NCBI GenBank assembly: GCA_009995455.1 | Contig: JAACPJ010000003.1 | Span: 1 to 64,000 of the forward strand | Length of the DNA: 64,000 nucleotides | Direction of reading: 5' to 3' | Source: a bacterium | GTDB lineage: Bacteria; Patescibacteriota; Gracilibacteria; UBA4473 | In this document: positions 43,767-54,136 of the stretch, piece after piece | Position numbering within the stretch: the first letter of the stretch is position 1 | How the letters are laid out: each line of letters begins with the position of its first letter | Program-made: the position numbers and the translations under genes | The notes under the pieces: generated by a model | The model's database searches: none | What the model was told of the DNA's origin: nothing | What the model saw: only the letters and a program-made list of their open reading frames with translations

Positions 43767-43771
43767 CGGCG

Positions 43772-44845
43772 ATGATGATAGATAAAGCTCGATTAGTTCT
43801 GAAAGATTTTGCAGCCTTAGAAGCTTCTTTAGCCGATCCTGAAGTTTTTAGTGATCAAAAAAATTACGTAGCCCTTTCGCAAAAAAGAAAAGTGTTTGAG
43901 CCTAAAGTGGCGGCAGCCAAAACTTATCTGAAATTTTGGACTCAAAAGCAAGATGCCGAAAGCCTGCTAGCGAGTGAAAAAGACCCTGAGATGCTGGAGA
44001 TGGCTAAAATGGAGCTGGATGAAGCTAAGGTTGCTTTGCCAGATTCTGAAGAGGCTTTGAAAGTGGCTTTGATTCCACGTGATCCGAATGATGATAAAAA
44101 TTGTATTGTTGAAATACGAGCCGGTGTTGGAGGTGATGAAGCTGCTTTATTTGCGGAAGAGGTGATGCGCATGATTTTGCGATTTGCTGAGACGAATGGT
44201 TTTGCATCTGAAATTATGTCAGATTCTATGAACGAAGGTGGGGGACTTAAAGAATCAATTTTTAGAATTGAAGGTTTTGGCGCTTACGGGAAATTCAAAT
44301 TTGAATCAGGTGTTCACCGGGTACAAAGAATCCCAGTAACCGAATCACAAGGAAGAGTTCATACTTCCGCTATTTCAGTCGTGGTTTTACCCGAAGTTGA
44401 AGAATCGGAAGTCGATTTAAACTTAGCGGATGTTCGCGTTGATGTATTTAGAAGTAGTGGAGCCGGTGGGCAATCAGTTAATACGACTGATTCCGCTATT
44501 CGTTTAACCCATGAGCCTACGGGCTTGATCGTGACGTGTCAGGATGAAAAGTCTCAGCATAAGAACAAAGAGAAAGCGTTTAAGGTGCTCAGAGCTCGTT
44601 TACATGCCCTAGAAGAAGAGAAAAAGCAAAAAGAGTTGGGTGAGCAGCGTCTAGCTCAAATCGGCTCTGGAGATCGTTCTGATAAGATTAGAACCTATAA
44701 TTTCCCGCAAGATCGCGTTACGGATCACAGAATTAGCCAAAGTTTTTCAAATTTACCTGGAATTTTAGATGGTAATTTAGAGAAAGTCGTGGAAGCTTTA
44801 GCGATGGAAGAAGAGAAGTGGTTGCTTGAGAAAAGCCAAGGTTAG
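43772..44845 (+). CDS. prfA: Peptide chain release factor 1
   Basis: 357 residues. The tripeptide region reads [15 protein letters not shown] (PxT type, which reads UAA/UAG) rather than the SPF of RF2. The catalytic GGQ is in [26 protein letters not shown]-terminal helices ([14 protein letters not shown]) and the C-terminal segment are complete. The start is one of two adjacent ATGs. UGA is used as a stop in this window, so RF2 must be encoded elsewhere. PrmC, which modifies the GGQ, is at 20356. Confidence 0.97.
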   Translation: MMIDKARLVLKDFAALEASLADPEVFSDQKNYVALSQKRKVFEPKVAAAKTYLKFWTQKQDAESLLASEKDPEMLEMAKMELDEAKVALPDSEEALKVALIPRDPNDDKNCIVEIRAGVGGDEAALFAEEVMRMILRFAETNGFASEIMSDSMNEGGGLKESIFRIEGFGAYGKFKFESGVHRVQRIPVTESQGRVHTSAISVVVLPEVEESEVDLNLADVRVDVFRSSGAGGQSVNTTDSAIRLTHEPTGLIVTCQDEKSQHKNKEKAFKVLRARLHALEEEKKQKELGEQRLAQIGSGDRSDKIRTYNFPQDRVTDHRISQSFSNLPGILDGNLEKVVEALAMEEEKWLLEKSQG

Positions 44846-44876
44846 TCGTTAATTTAAATATTACGATTTATCACTT

Positions 44877-44907
44877 AAAAAAATCCCCGCCATGCGGGGA
44901 TTTTTAT
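44877..44907. terminator. Bidirectional terminator between prfA and the giant surface gene
   Basis: AAATCCCCGC-CAT-GCGGGGATTT, a perfect 10-bp stem with A and T runs on its two sides. Confidence 0.9.
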
Positions 44908-44909
44908 TT

Positions 44910-47900
44910 TTATCTGATTCCTACGATTCCATCAGCGATGAACCCTGGTGGTGGATTTTCTCTGAGTCTTGGATCGACCCGGATTACAAACGATTTAGTG
45001 TTTTTGTAACATCCGCTTTCCCCTGGGATATTAGAACATAGGTTTGCATTTGTGTGGGCGCCTGTAATTAGATCATAAGTTGGAGCGTAGCGTCGAATGT
45101 AATTAAAGTCATACATCTGTGCTCGTAATTGACGTTCAGCTACTGGGTAGCTGTCTAGGTCACCCCAAGGACCTTCTGGGGGAGCTTTATCGGCTTTCCC
45201 AATGGTGTTTTTACTGAGGATATTCCCACTTAAGATTAACTGACGTCCTAATTGATTCCCATTGGCGTCGAAGCCATTAACGATATCCCAGTCATTATTA
45301 GGATTACTATCGGTCCCATCGTTAATTCGTCCTCCACCAGCCCCTGCATCAATCCAAACATTACTGACAAGGGAACCATCAGTAAACAATGTTCCTACGA
45401 TGTGGCGAACATTTCTATAAACTGTTAGTTGTCCACGACGTGATAGGTTATCTAAATTGTCGATGTTATCATTTAGGACAATTAGCCCCAACGAATCGTC
45501 GGTGTTTTGATAAGCCATATCCCCGATCATATTTACACTCGCATTCATAATTACAAAGGTGTGTTTCCCTGAAACTTGTGCTGGATTACTTAAGGTTCCA
45601 ACATTTCCACCTCTTCTTAACCCAATTCGGAAATACACTCGGTTTTCATCACCCGTAATTCGTCCGTCTTCATTTAAGTCACCGTTTAGATAGGTTACCC
45701 CACCATCCGGTAAATTATCGACATATATATCCCACCGTGGGTAAAGATTGCCTTGATGAGTCAGATTGTTCTGAACAATAATTGGTTGGTTTGCTGTATT
45801 TCTAGGAATAGCGGCCCCATTAGCATTACTCGCTTGTTTTCCACGAGTCAGTTCATATGCATTTCGAGTAATTTCTTCTCGTACATCCGTCGCCACGGTA
45901 CTAGTACCTAAGACAATACTATCATCATCGGTTGAATCACAAGAACCATCGGCACAAGATATTTCATCGGCAATAATTTGCCCCTCAATTGCGGCTCCAG
46001 GTTGTTCTTCTGCTGCTGGCGGGCAAGCGAAATCGTAAGGCCCACAACTATCGGTTATGTCGTCATCGGTAATCGTTCCTGTAGCTGTGTCATCTAAATT
46101 TCTAACAAAGCTGGCATCTGAACTAGCACTAATACGCAGATTGAAGAATTCACTGTTTTCTACTTCGATGTCATCAGTGGTTTCAATTGAAAAATTTCTT
46201 TGACTGCTGCCAGCAGGGATTCTAACCGTTGCTCCTGATCCGAACTCAGCACTACTAGCTGAATCAGGATTTCCAGGAATAACTTCTGTTACAATAGTGA
46301 AATCAATTCCGCCATCTGGCGCCACCACGCTTTCACCAAGTGAATTTTGAAGGGCAACAGTGAATTCAATTGATTCTCCTTCTATGGCACTGGCATCGTT
46401 TATTACTACGTCTGGTTTTACGGTTACGGCATCATTGTCGTAAATAAGACCCGTGGCCGTGTCTGTAGTATTACTAAGGAAACCAGAATCAAGGCCTGCG
46501 TAATTCATTATGAGTTCTTCGGTTGGTTCAATGAGAGTATCATTGATTGTATTAACCACGGCTCTTCCCGCTCCTTCCCCTGCAAGAATAGAAACGGTTG
46601 CCACCGTCGGCGTGAAATCAATATTTGGGTCGGCTCCGTCTGAACCTGATCGGCTTCCTTGAAATCTTATAACGGTATCATCGTTAGGATTTGTTTTCGA
46701 TAACTTAACCACAAAATTAAGAGGACTCCCTTCCGTAGCGCTGCTGTTATCGATAATCATTTCAGGACTTGTTTCAACGACGGGGTCATTATCAATAATT
46801 GTGGCAACCGCCGGCACCGCGCCTTGGTTTTGGTATGAACCATCAGTACGAATGCTCAATCTTTCAGCTCGGGCAATTAATCCACTTGGGCTTGAATCTA
46901 CATATTCAAGTCTGAAATTTTCATTTCCTTCTGCAATTGCATCTTGAATAGTTTGAATCGTGAGGACGCCAGCAGCATTTGGTCGTTTTGATTTTCTTGG
47001 AATGGTAACACTAAAGTTTCCACCATTAAAATCTAAGCCACTTTTAGCTCCACCATCAATGGTTCTAAAGTTTAGAGTAACGGCTTGGTTACACAGCGTT
47101 CGATCGAGTTTAATATCAAACTTAGCGGGAGAACCTTCCATAACCTCTAAATCAACCATCTGAACTCTAGCGCCAGATTCAGTACAAATCACTTCGTCGT
47201 CATCTTGAATTAAACCTTCTGTTTCAGTGGTATTCCGAATGTTAGGAGCGTTTGAGGCAATAGAGAGATTAAAGTTTTCTTGTCTATTTTCTGGTGCTTG
47301 TGCAAAAGCAGGGTTTGTCTCTCTTGTGTTGTCGTTATTAAGGGCAACTCCAATTGAAGCGGTTGTTGAGCCTTCACCTTTCCCAGGGACTAAATTTAGG
47401 GTTATTAGACCGGATCGGTAATCGATGCCTGGAACATTAAAGTTTGTGCCGCCAAGAGCCACAATATCTTCTGGGTCGATGGTTAGCGTCATCCCTGATT
47501 CTAAGATTGTATTTCGGTCTATAGGGGCGCCTTTATCATATAAATTAACGGTGAATTCGATTAACCCGGCTTCGTCATTTTCCATGACTACCTCAGGGTT
47601 TTCGATTACTACATCTAATTTTTGGTAATTTAGAATTGAAGCTTCACCTTTGTTGTTATCACCACCAGCTTTAATATCGCCGACTACACTGCTGACTAAA
47701 ACTTCAAATTTTTCAATATCTTCGTTCTCGTCATCTAGCACTAGGCTACAACTAACCGTTTCGGATTCCATTTGACCATCAGCGAATATCACCTTCATGT
47801 CAGCTGGACAAGCGTAGTCTGAGCTTGTTGTTGAGCCTACATTTTGTGGAGTTAGATTCACTACTAAATTCCCCTGAGCCGGATGATCTAATGCTACTGT

Positions 47901-50900
47901 AAAGCTCGCTAACCCACCCTCTATTCCACTAGTGCCATCAATGAAGATACTTGGTAAAGGGTCAGTGGTATTGTCCTCATCAGTGATAGTTCCTTCTGCG
48001 GTGTCACTTGTATTTCCTAATGTGTGACCACTTTCAACTCGCACAAAACTAACCTCAAATTTTTCTGGATTCTCAACATCAGCATTATTCACCAATCGAA
48101 TAGGCTCTAACATTGCCGTCTGATCGCCCACATTGAAAGTCGCTTTATATTCACCTGGAATATAATCACTATTTGGAGCTGCGGTTAATGGGGTAGGAGT
48201 ATAAGTTACAATTAATGGTTGATTAGCGGCATCGAAATGAGGGTACTCTAAGCTCACTTTGAAGCTTATGCTTCCATCAGCGGCGTTGTTACAACCATTA
48301 CTTTCACAGGCAATGGCATCGTCAATATAGATGTTTGTGCCGCCATCTGGTATATCATTGTCGTTAATGTAACCAAGTCCTTCACCCGTAGTTGTCAGAA
48401 GCGCATTTCCAGGATTTACGTTTTTAAATTTAACTCGGAAAGATTCTTGGTCTTCTGATACGTTGTCATCGTAAATTGTTACTGGAGTTGATTTTCCAGA
48501 ATTAGACCCTTGTGGAATAACGACTACTAAATCTCCTCGAGAGTAATCACCTGTGCCATTTCCGCCACTAGCGGTTACGTCTTCCGTTTCAAGTCGAATG
48601 GTAATGTCACTCCCACTTTCATTTGGGTGATCAAGGATTACATCAAATTGCATCGTGTCGTTAGGTGTTTTTTCAACACCATATTCAGTACTAATACTGG
48701 CAATACTTGGTTTTGGAACGCTGGTTGCATCTTGAATAGTAACATTAGCAATATCGCTATAATTACCAATTTTACCTTGTTGTACGCTTACAATTCTCAC
48801 TCCAAAAGATTCATCATCTTCAACTTCGTCATCTGCAATTGTGCTAATTCCATCCGCCAAAGGCACGGTCACATTTTTAACTCCAGCAGGAATCGTGACA
48901 TCAAAGATTCTATTTTGGTAATCTAAACCAGCAATGGCTTGATTGCTGCCAAAATCAAAAGTTTCAAGTCTTAGGGTAACAATTTCATTATCAGCTCTTC
49001 CCGATTGATTGTTTTCTCCCATCACAACGGTGATTTGTGCTCGGTCTCCTTCTCTTACCACTGTATTTAGTAAGTAAGCATTTGGTTCAATATCGTTGTC
49101 TTCAATAGTACATTCTGAAATTGATTCAATTTGTGATAACTCGCCGCCTTCCGCAGAAGTAATTTCAATAGTGAATTTTTCATTTCCTTCTAAAAGATCA
49201 TCTTCATTGGTTTGTATTGGAATTAAAACACCGTCTTGTCCGGCAGGAATGACGGCATTTAAATTGTTGGCTTGGTAATCAGTGCCTTTTGAAGCAGAAT
49301 CTCCAGTAGCTCCTAATTGGGCTGTGATTTGAATGTTTTCACTCACTGGGCGGTTAAGCTTAATGTTAATCCGACAAATACCACCTTCGGTTACGATCCC
49401 ATCGTCAATAATTATACCGTTATCCGTGTCTAAAATTGTACCGGTTCCAGTATCTGTATAGATTTTTAGAGCCCCTGCCGGTTCAAATGTATCAACGCTG
49501 AGGGTAAACGTTTCGGTCTCCTCAATTTCTATATCATCGGCAACACTTATAGAGTAAGTTCCACTTACGCTTCCTTCTGGGATAACTAGGAAAGTAGCTG
49601 GGTTAAAAACGTAATCAGAACCGATAGTTGTTGTAATATCGGTGGCTTTAAAATAAATTCTGATATCTGATTTTGCTTGATCAGATAATCTTACATCAAA
49701 ACTTAAAGTTCCGGGTTCATTTGTGGTCGCATTTGAAATAGTCACTTCTAAATCTTGCGGTGGTTGAGGATCTTCAAAACAATCGTCTGCATCAGGGCAA
49801 GCCCCTGCAGGTAACCCCGGTAGGGTGATATTACGACCGCCAGCGGTATATTTCACCACTGGAATATATAATGAGGCGGCACTATTTTGACCAGATAGAA
49901 TTGATTTAGAATTTACGGTAGTTGTTGCTGGTGCTGGTTTTCCAGCATTTCCTGTAGATTCAATATAGGCCGTATTAACACCACTAAAATTAAAATTTAT
50001 ACCAGGTTTTGCCATATTCACGTTGTTGAATTCATAGCTGTCGCCAATAAATCCAGTAACTCCAATGCTAAAAGCTGTTGGCAGTAATTTACTTGAATCA
50101 GTGCCGGCATCGACATAAATATCAAATGGTTTTGCTACAGGAGGTTTCCAATCAGCGTTATTAAAGCTGCCCATGTTTCCTTTTACTTTAGCATTAATCC
50201 AGGGTTTAAATTGAATTTTAATGTCTAAAGTTTCGGTATTGGCTGGGTTAACGGGCGTTCCTCGTGGACCAATATTTGGGAACTCAAGTATCAAAGGTAA
50301 TTCAGCTCCACTTTGAAAATCATATCCTAAAGCGTACTCAGGATCTGGCAGATATGGTCGCACATCTAAGGTTGGAAGAAGGCTTTTAATTTGAACTGTT
50401 TTTTGACTCGCACTGTTTGGAGTCCAAGTTAGCTGATGTTTATTTCCGACAACGGACCCACCATTAAATCGGATACCATTTTGGTAATCAGCTCCAAGGG
50501 ATGCTACCAAATCGTAAGAACCATTAATATTTTGGTCACGAACACTCATTTTCAGGTTTTCATCTCCTTTAATAACATTCCCAAAGCGATCTAGTTGAGG
50601 CAGTACAATATTACAAGTTTCAACGCCATCTGCAAAAGGGACGTTTGCGGCGGTGTTACAGTTAGTGCTTATATTTACTTCAAGCTTAGCCGGTAAAATT
50701 TGAATGTATCCGTTAAATACGGCTGTGTTGCCGGCCTTGTCGAAAACTTTTAGCTTCACTTTATATAAACCAGCCTTTGTAAAAATTGGGGCCGTTTCGT
50801 CACTGAATTTGAAAGAGTTTAAATCCCAAACATAGTTACTCCCTGCAGTTGGAGTTGTGCTTGGTGGAAAGAATTTTTCGGTTTTTGCTGCACCACCATT

Positions 50901-53156
50901 TATTCTTTCAATCTCTAGATGAGTAATGCGGTCAACATCGAAGTCACCTGTAATAGCTGTAGTTTGATCTTCAACCATTTGAGCGAGTTGAGATTTCATG
51001 GTTAATATCGCTGTTTCTTGGCTAATAATTTGGTTTGCTAGTGAATCTCTATTGGCTTCAATGCCCGCTAACTGTGATGAAATTGATTGAACCGCGGTAC
51101 TTAACTGCCTAATACTTGCTTCTTCAGCGCTAATTAGAGCGTCTATTTCATTGCTCGTTTCAATTGCCCCAATACCATAAAGACTATGTGCGAGAGATCC
51201 TGGAGTAGCCGAATCGGCTAAATCTCGAACCAAGGCTCCAATTACATTATCGGCATTACTAAGGTTTTGAGTAACTTGTGAAATTTTATTACTATCGAAG
51301 GTATCAGTGCCGGCATTGAATGATTGTAGGTAAGAACGACTATTACTTAAAGCTGAATTGGCATTAGCAATTTTAGTGAGCGTATCTTGTTGGTCTGCAG
51401 CGTGTACCGAAGCGGAGGTTTGGGTTGAAAGTAATAGCGCTAGCAGATTGGAATTCGGGCTTAACTCCTCAAGTTTTTGAGATAAAGTTAGTAAATTATT
51501 AGATTCATAAGCGGCTTTGATTTCTTGGTACTCTGTATTTAATTGTTCGATATAGTTATTGATATTATTCAAATCTTGTACCCAGTTTGGAACTACTAAA
51601 GAGTAATTTTTTGTTTTATCTAGCTGCCATTGATTATAGTAGCTGTTGAAGCTATTATTTACATTTGTAATATCAATTTCATCTCCAGTTTCTGAAATAG
51701 TGGCTCGACCTAAAAGACGAGGCAATCCTTCAGTATATTCATCAATTTTATTATTAATGGCGTTTTCTCCTAAGGCATTCACGGTACTTCGATAATTACT
51801 GATTTGGTTTACCCCATCAAATTTTGCTCTTGAAAGTAGGTCTTTTATGTCTCGAATAAAATTACTTGAGATACTACTAGATTCTAGTTGAGATAGTCCT
51901 GGAGAAAGGCTTACTAGGGCCTGCATAAAAAAGTTACTATTGTTATTCACTTCACTTGAAATTTTATGCATCAGATTATTAATAATCACATGCCGTTGCA
52001 ACGAGGCTATATCGGTTAATATTCGACTTCTATTTAAGATAATATCGGCTTCAAATGTTTGTAGGTTCCCTCTTAAATTAACTAAATAGTTTTCGGCATT
52101 AGCAATGTCGTAACGTAATTGATCAATGGCAGAGGTTGAAGTTAAAGGTTCCCAGTTGACTCCAGACATTCCAGAATCGGTTGTAGGATTAACATCTCTA
52201 ATATCTACGTGCATGTTTAATACTCCTGCGTCGGCACGATAGGTGTTTGGATTATTAATATTGGTTCGTAAGTTTTCTTTTGGCAAGGCTAAGCCAGCGT
52301 GCTCAACCTGAAGATTTTGAATCAGCGGAGACTCTTTATCTATTTTTGCCGTTGGTGTCTGACATACTGGGAAATTTGGAATATTGTTTCTATTCTGAGC
52401 CTTGTCATAGAGTAAAAAATCTTGAATGCTTCCGTTATTGCTGATTTCTACATCATCAGTGAACTTACAGCCAGCCATTTGGGATAAGGGTCTCGTTTTA
52501 TTTGCTACTTGTCCGCTTTGTTCCCGCAAACAATCATCTAAATCTTCTTTGTAATAGTGTTTAGGGCTTCCATCAGCATTAACACAAGCTCCAGTTGTGT
52601 AGTTTTTTTCAACGTAAAGTATATTTTTGATCCTAATTTGGTCTCGACACAAACTAGGACTGTTATCGGGGAAACTAATAATATTATTAGCCCATTCACC
52701 ATTTAATCCAACCGGCCAAGGGTTAATTAAATTATTTTTTGAGTAATAGTCATTATTGTTGTTGTATTGTGCTTCTGTTGGAGCTGGCGGACATTTTGGT
52801 GGTGTTAAATCATGTCTAATGAGCTCGGAATTTTGTTCTCCATTACGAGTTACAGTAAAGTTCCATACCCCTTCTGTTTTAGGACCATCAGCATCAATTG
52901 TTGGAACGGTGGTTGTAATTACCGTTGACCCTCCTGTATTTTGCTGGCTTTGAACGGTAGGGGCTACGCTACTAAAATTTGTGGTTGGTGAACTGACATC
53001 CTCAGCCTTAATGTTTACATTATCGGTTGTCTCCGAATTTGTATTGGTACTAATGTTTACATTAATATTAGTATTAACCGCTGCATGGCCTACATACGGA
53101 AAAACGAGCCCAATGATGAGACTCGTTGAAATAGATTTTTTGAATGATGGCAGCAT
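44910..53156 (-). CDS. Giant secreted protein with ten Calx-beta-like modules
   Basis: 2748 residues. A signal peptide ends near residue 26 (YVGHAAVN). Asn/Thr-rich region to about 330; coiled-coil-rich part at about 340-745 (LRYDIANAENYLVNLRGNLQTFEADI; EASIRQLSTAVQSISSQLAG). A PKD/Ig-like module lies at about 765-835 (FTKAGLYKVKLKVFDKAGN). Ten tandem Calx-beta-like modules span about 1130-2365, each with a calcium-type DDxxxExxExFxL block and ending GxIxDxD. The C-terminal domain of about 300 residues has GLIVLNDNI, VGTLFTDGSL, YDFNYIRRY and a PPPGF tail. There is no membrane anchor or LPxTG. It is the last gene of a four-gene surface unit, 4 bp after the previous one. Probably an adhesin. 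Confidence 0.85.
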   Translation of the reverse strand: MLPSFKKSISTSLIIGLVFPYVGHAAVNTNINVNISTNTNSETTDNVNIKAEDVSSPTTNFSSVAPTVQSQQNTGGSTVITTTVPTIDADGPKTEGVWNFTVTRNGEQNSELIRHDLTPPKCPPAPTEAQYNNNNDYYSKNNLINPWPVGLNGEWANNIISFPDNSPSLCRDQIRIKNILYVEKNYTTGACVNADGSPKHYYKEDLDDCLREQSGQVANKTRPLSQMAGCKFTDDVEISNNGSIQDFLLYDKAQNRNNIPNFPVCQTPTAKIDKESPLIQNLQVEHAGLALPKENLRTNINNPNTYRADAGVLNMHVDIRDVNPTTDSGMSGVNWEPLTSTSAIDQLRYDIANAENYLVNLRGNLQTFEADIILNRSRILTDIASLQRHVIINNLMHKISSEVNNNSNFFMQALVSLSPGLSQLESSSISSNFIRDIKDLLSRAKFDGVNQISNYRSTVNALGENAINNKIDEYTEGLPRLLGRATISETGDEIDITNVNNSFNSYYNQWQLDKTKNYSLVVPNWVQDLNNINNYIEQLNTEYQEIKAAYESNNLLTLSQKLEELSPNSNLLALLLSTQTSASVHAADQQDTLTKIANANSALSNSRSYLQSFNAGTDTFDSNKISQVTQNLSNADNVIGALVRDLADSATPGSLAHSLYGIGAIETSNEIDALISAEEASIRQLSTAVQSISSQLAGIEANRDSLANQIISQETAILTMKSQLAQMVEDQTTAITGDFDVDRITHLEIERINGGAAKTEKFFPPSTTPTAGSNYVWDLNSFKFSDETAPIFTKAGLYKVKLKVFDKAGNTAVFNGYIQILPAKLEVNISTNCNTAANVPFADGVETCNIVLPQLDRFGNVIKGDENLKMSVRDQNINGSYDLVASLGADYQNGIRFNGGSVVGNKHQLTWTPNSASQKTVQIKSLLPTLDVRPYLPDPEYALGYDFQSGAELPLILEFPNIGPRGTPVNPANTETLDIKIQFKPWINAKVKGNMGSFNNADWKPPVAKPFDIYVDAGTDSSKLLPTAFSIGVTGFIGDSYEFNNVNMAKPGINFNFSGVNTAYIESTGNAGKPAPATTTVNSKSILSGQNSAASLYIPVVKYTAGGRNITLPGLPAGACPDADDCFEDPQPPQDLEVTISNATTNEPGTLSFDVRLSDQAKSDIRIYFKATDITTTIGSDYVFNPATFLVIPEGSVSGTYSISVADDIEIEETETFTLSVDTFEPAGALKIYTDTGTGTILDTDNGIIIDDGIVTEGGICRINIKLNRPVSENIQITAQLGATGDSASKGTDYQANNLNAVIPAGQDGVLIPIQTNEDDLLEGNEKFTIEITSAEGGELSQIESISECTIEDNDIEPNAYLLNTVVREGDRAQITVVMGENNQSGRADNEIVTLRLETFDFGSNQAIAGLDYQNRIFDVTIPAGVKNVTVPLADGISTIADDEVEDDESFGVRIVSVQQGKIGNYSDIANVTIQDATSVPKPSIASISTEYGVEKTPNDTMQFDVILDHPNESGSDITIRLETEDVTASGGNGTGDYSRGDLVVVIPQGSNSGKSTPVTIYDDNVSEDQESFRVKFKNVNPGNALLTTTGEGLGYINDNDIPDGGTNIYIDDAIACESNGCNNAADGSISFKVSLEYPHFDAANQPLIVTYTPTPLTAAPNSDYIPGEYKATFNVGDQTAMLEPIRLVNNADVENPEKFEVSFVRVESGHTLGNTSDTAEGTITDEDNTTDPLPSIFIDGTSGIEGGLASFTVALDHPAQGNLVVNLTPQNVGSTTSSDYACPADMKVIFADGQMESETVSCSLVLDDENEDIEKFEVLVSSVVGDIKAGGDNNKGEASILNYQKLDVVIENPEVVMENDEAGLIEFTVNLYDKGAPIDRNTILESGMTLTIDPEDIVALGGTNFNVPGIDYRSGLITLNLVPGKGEGSTTASIGVALNNDNTRETNPAFAQAPENRQENFNLSIASNAPNIRNTTETEGLIQDDDEVICTESGARVQMVDLEVMEGSPAKFDIKLDRTLCNQAVTLNFRTIDGGAKSGLDFNGGNFSVTIPRKSKRPNAAGVLTIQTIQDAIAEGNENFRLEYVDSSPSGLIARAERLSIRTDGSYQNQGAVPAVATIIDNDPVVETSPEMIIDNSSATEGSPLNFVVKLSKTNPNDDTVIRFQGSRSGSDGADPNIDFTPTVATVSILAGEGAGRAVVNTINDTLIEPTEELIMNYAGLDSGFLSNTTDTATGLIYDNDAVTVKPDVVINDASAIEGESIEFTVALQNSLGESVVAPDGGIDFTIVTEVIPGNPDSASSAEFGSGATVRIPAGSSQRNFSIETTDDIEVENSEFFNLRISASSDASFVRNLDDTATGTITDDDITDSCGPYDFACPPAAEEQPGAAIEGQIIADEISCADGSCDSTDDDSIVLGTSTVATDVREEITRNAYELTRGKQASNANGAAIPRNTANQPIIVQNNLTHQGNLYPRWDIYVDNLPDGGVTYLNGDLNEDGRITGDENRVYFRIGLRRGGNVGTLSNPAQVSGKHTFVIMNASVNMIGDMAYQNTDDSLGLIVLNDNIDNLDNLSRRGQLTVYRNVRHIVGTLFTDGSLVSNVWIDAGAGGGRINDGTDSNPNNDWDIVNGFDANGNQLGRQLILSGNILSKNTIGKADKAPPEGPWGDLDSYPVAERQLRAQMYDFNYIRRYAPTYDLITGAHTNANLCSNIPGESGCYKNTKSFVIRVDPRLRENPPPGFIADGIVGIR

Positions 53157-53160
53157 GAGT

Positions 53161-54108
53161 TTAAAAATTAGATTTTTTGTTAGTGTGTTTAAGCCTTCGA
53201 AAAGCTAGATATCCAAATAAAATTGCAATAAGCATTAGAATTACCGATATAGTCCAGTAGTAAGCTTTTTCATTAACCTGAGGGATATAGTTTTCATTTG
53301 GTTCGTTCTTTGTATCCTCTTTAATTTGAATCGAATCGTCGTAAATACTGCTTCCAAGTTGCTTGATTTTTTCATCGTCAAAAACGGCGACTTCACTTCC
53401 TATTTCAAAATAGGTTTCGAAATCTTCAACCACAGCTCTTGTCTCTTCTTGATAAGTCTCTTCATCAATACGCCCATATTCTTTTTGGTTTTTTAGTTTT
53501 AAAAAAGCAACTTTAGCTTCTTTGTACTCATTTTCGGCTTGAACCAACGTCGCCAATTTTATAGCGTATTCATCTTCTATTAACTGTAATTTATCACCAA
53601 TGTTACTTTGATTCGTATCATAAAGTGCGGCCATAGATTTTTGTTTTTCTTCCGCTAGCTTTTGGATTTCCCCTTCAAGGAAATTAGTATTTAAAATTGC
53701 AGTGACCCTTCTATCGGCCACCGGAATTACAGACTCTCCAAAAGATATGTCCATATATTCAATGTTTTCCGTCGTTAATTTTGATGGGTCATCTGCTTGA
53801 TTTAATATGTAACGTACATTTTCAATTTTTTCGTCCCAGGTGAGCGGTTGTTCTTTATAGTTTTTTTCGTAGGTCGATAGCTCTTCCTCTGGTCTATCTA
53901 AATTCATATATCTTTCGCCGAAGCCAGGCCAGATGGCTGCTTTCAACATTTCTCTTAGGTTTTCATCTTGCACTTGATCTATTTTATCGAGGACATCTGT
54001 GGTAACGCCAGGTGAAACCGCTAAACCCGCATAAGTTTGAATTGATATGAAGCAACCTATGACGGCTAAGGCTGTTTTTAAGAAAATTGAATTTTTGTAT
54101 TGGGACAT
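53161..54108 (-). CDS. Type I membrane protein with outer coiled coil, unknown function
   Basis: 315 residues. Signal peptide to about residue 27 (CFISIQTYAGLA), then an outer region with an N-terminal DVLDKIDQVQDENLREMLKAAIWPGFGERYM, a charged helical part (FLEGEIQKLAEEKQKSMAAL, then LVQAENEYKEAKVAFLKLKNQ), a membrane helix at about 283-303, and a basic tail KHTNKKSNF. The layout suits a membrane anchor or partner for the secreted giant protein that follows. Family not recognised. No Shine-Dalgarno. Confidence 0.75.
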   Translation of the reverse strand: MSQYKNSIFLKTALAVIGCFISIQTYAGLAVSPGVTTDVLDKIDQVQDENLREMLKAAIWPGFGERYMNLDRPEEELSTYEKNYKEQPLTWDEKIENVRYILNQADDPSKLTTENIEYMDISFGESVIPVADRRVTAILNTNFLEGEIQKLAEEKQKSMAALYDTNQSNIGDKLQLIEDEYAIKLATLVQAENEYKEAKVAFLKLKNQKEYGRIDEETYQEETRAVVEDFETYFEIGSEVAVFDDEKIKQLGSSIYDDSIQIKEDTKNEPNENYIPQVNEKAYYWTISVILMLIAILFGYLAFRRLKHTNKKSNF

Positions 54109-54136
54109 TGAATGACTATCGTTAGTAAAATTTAAT

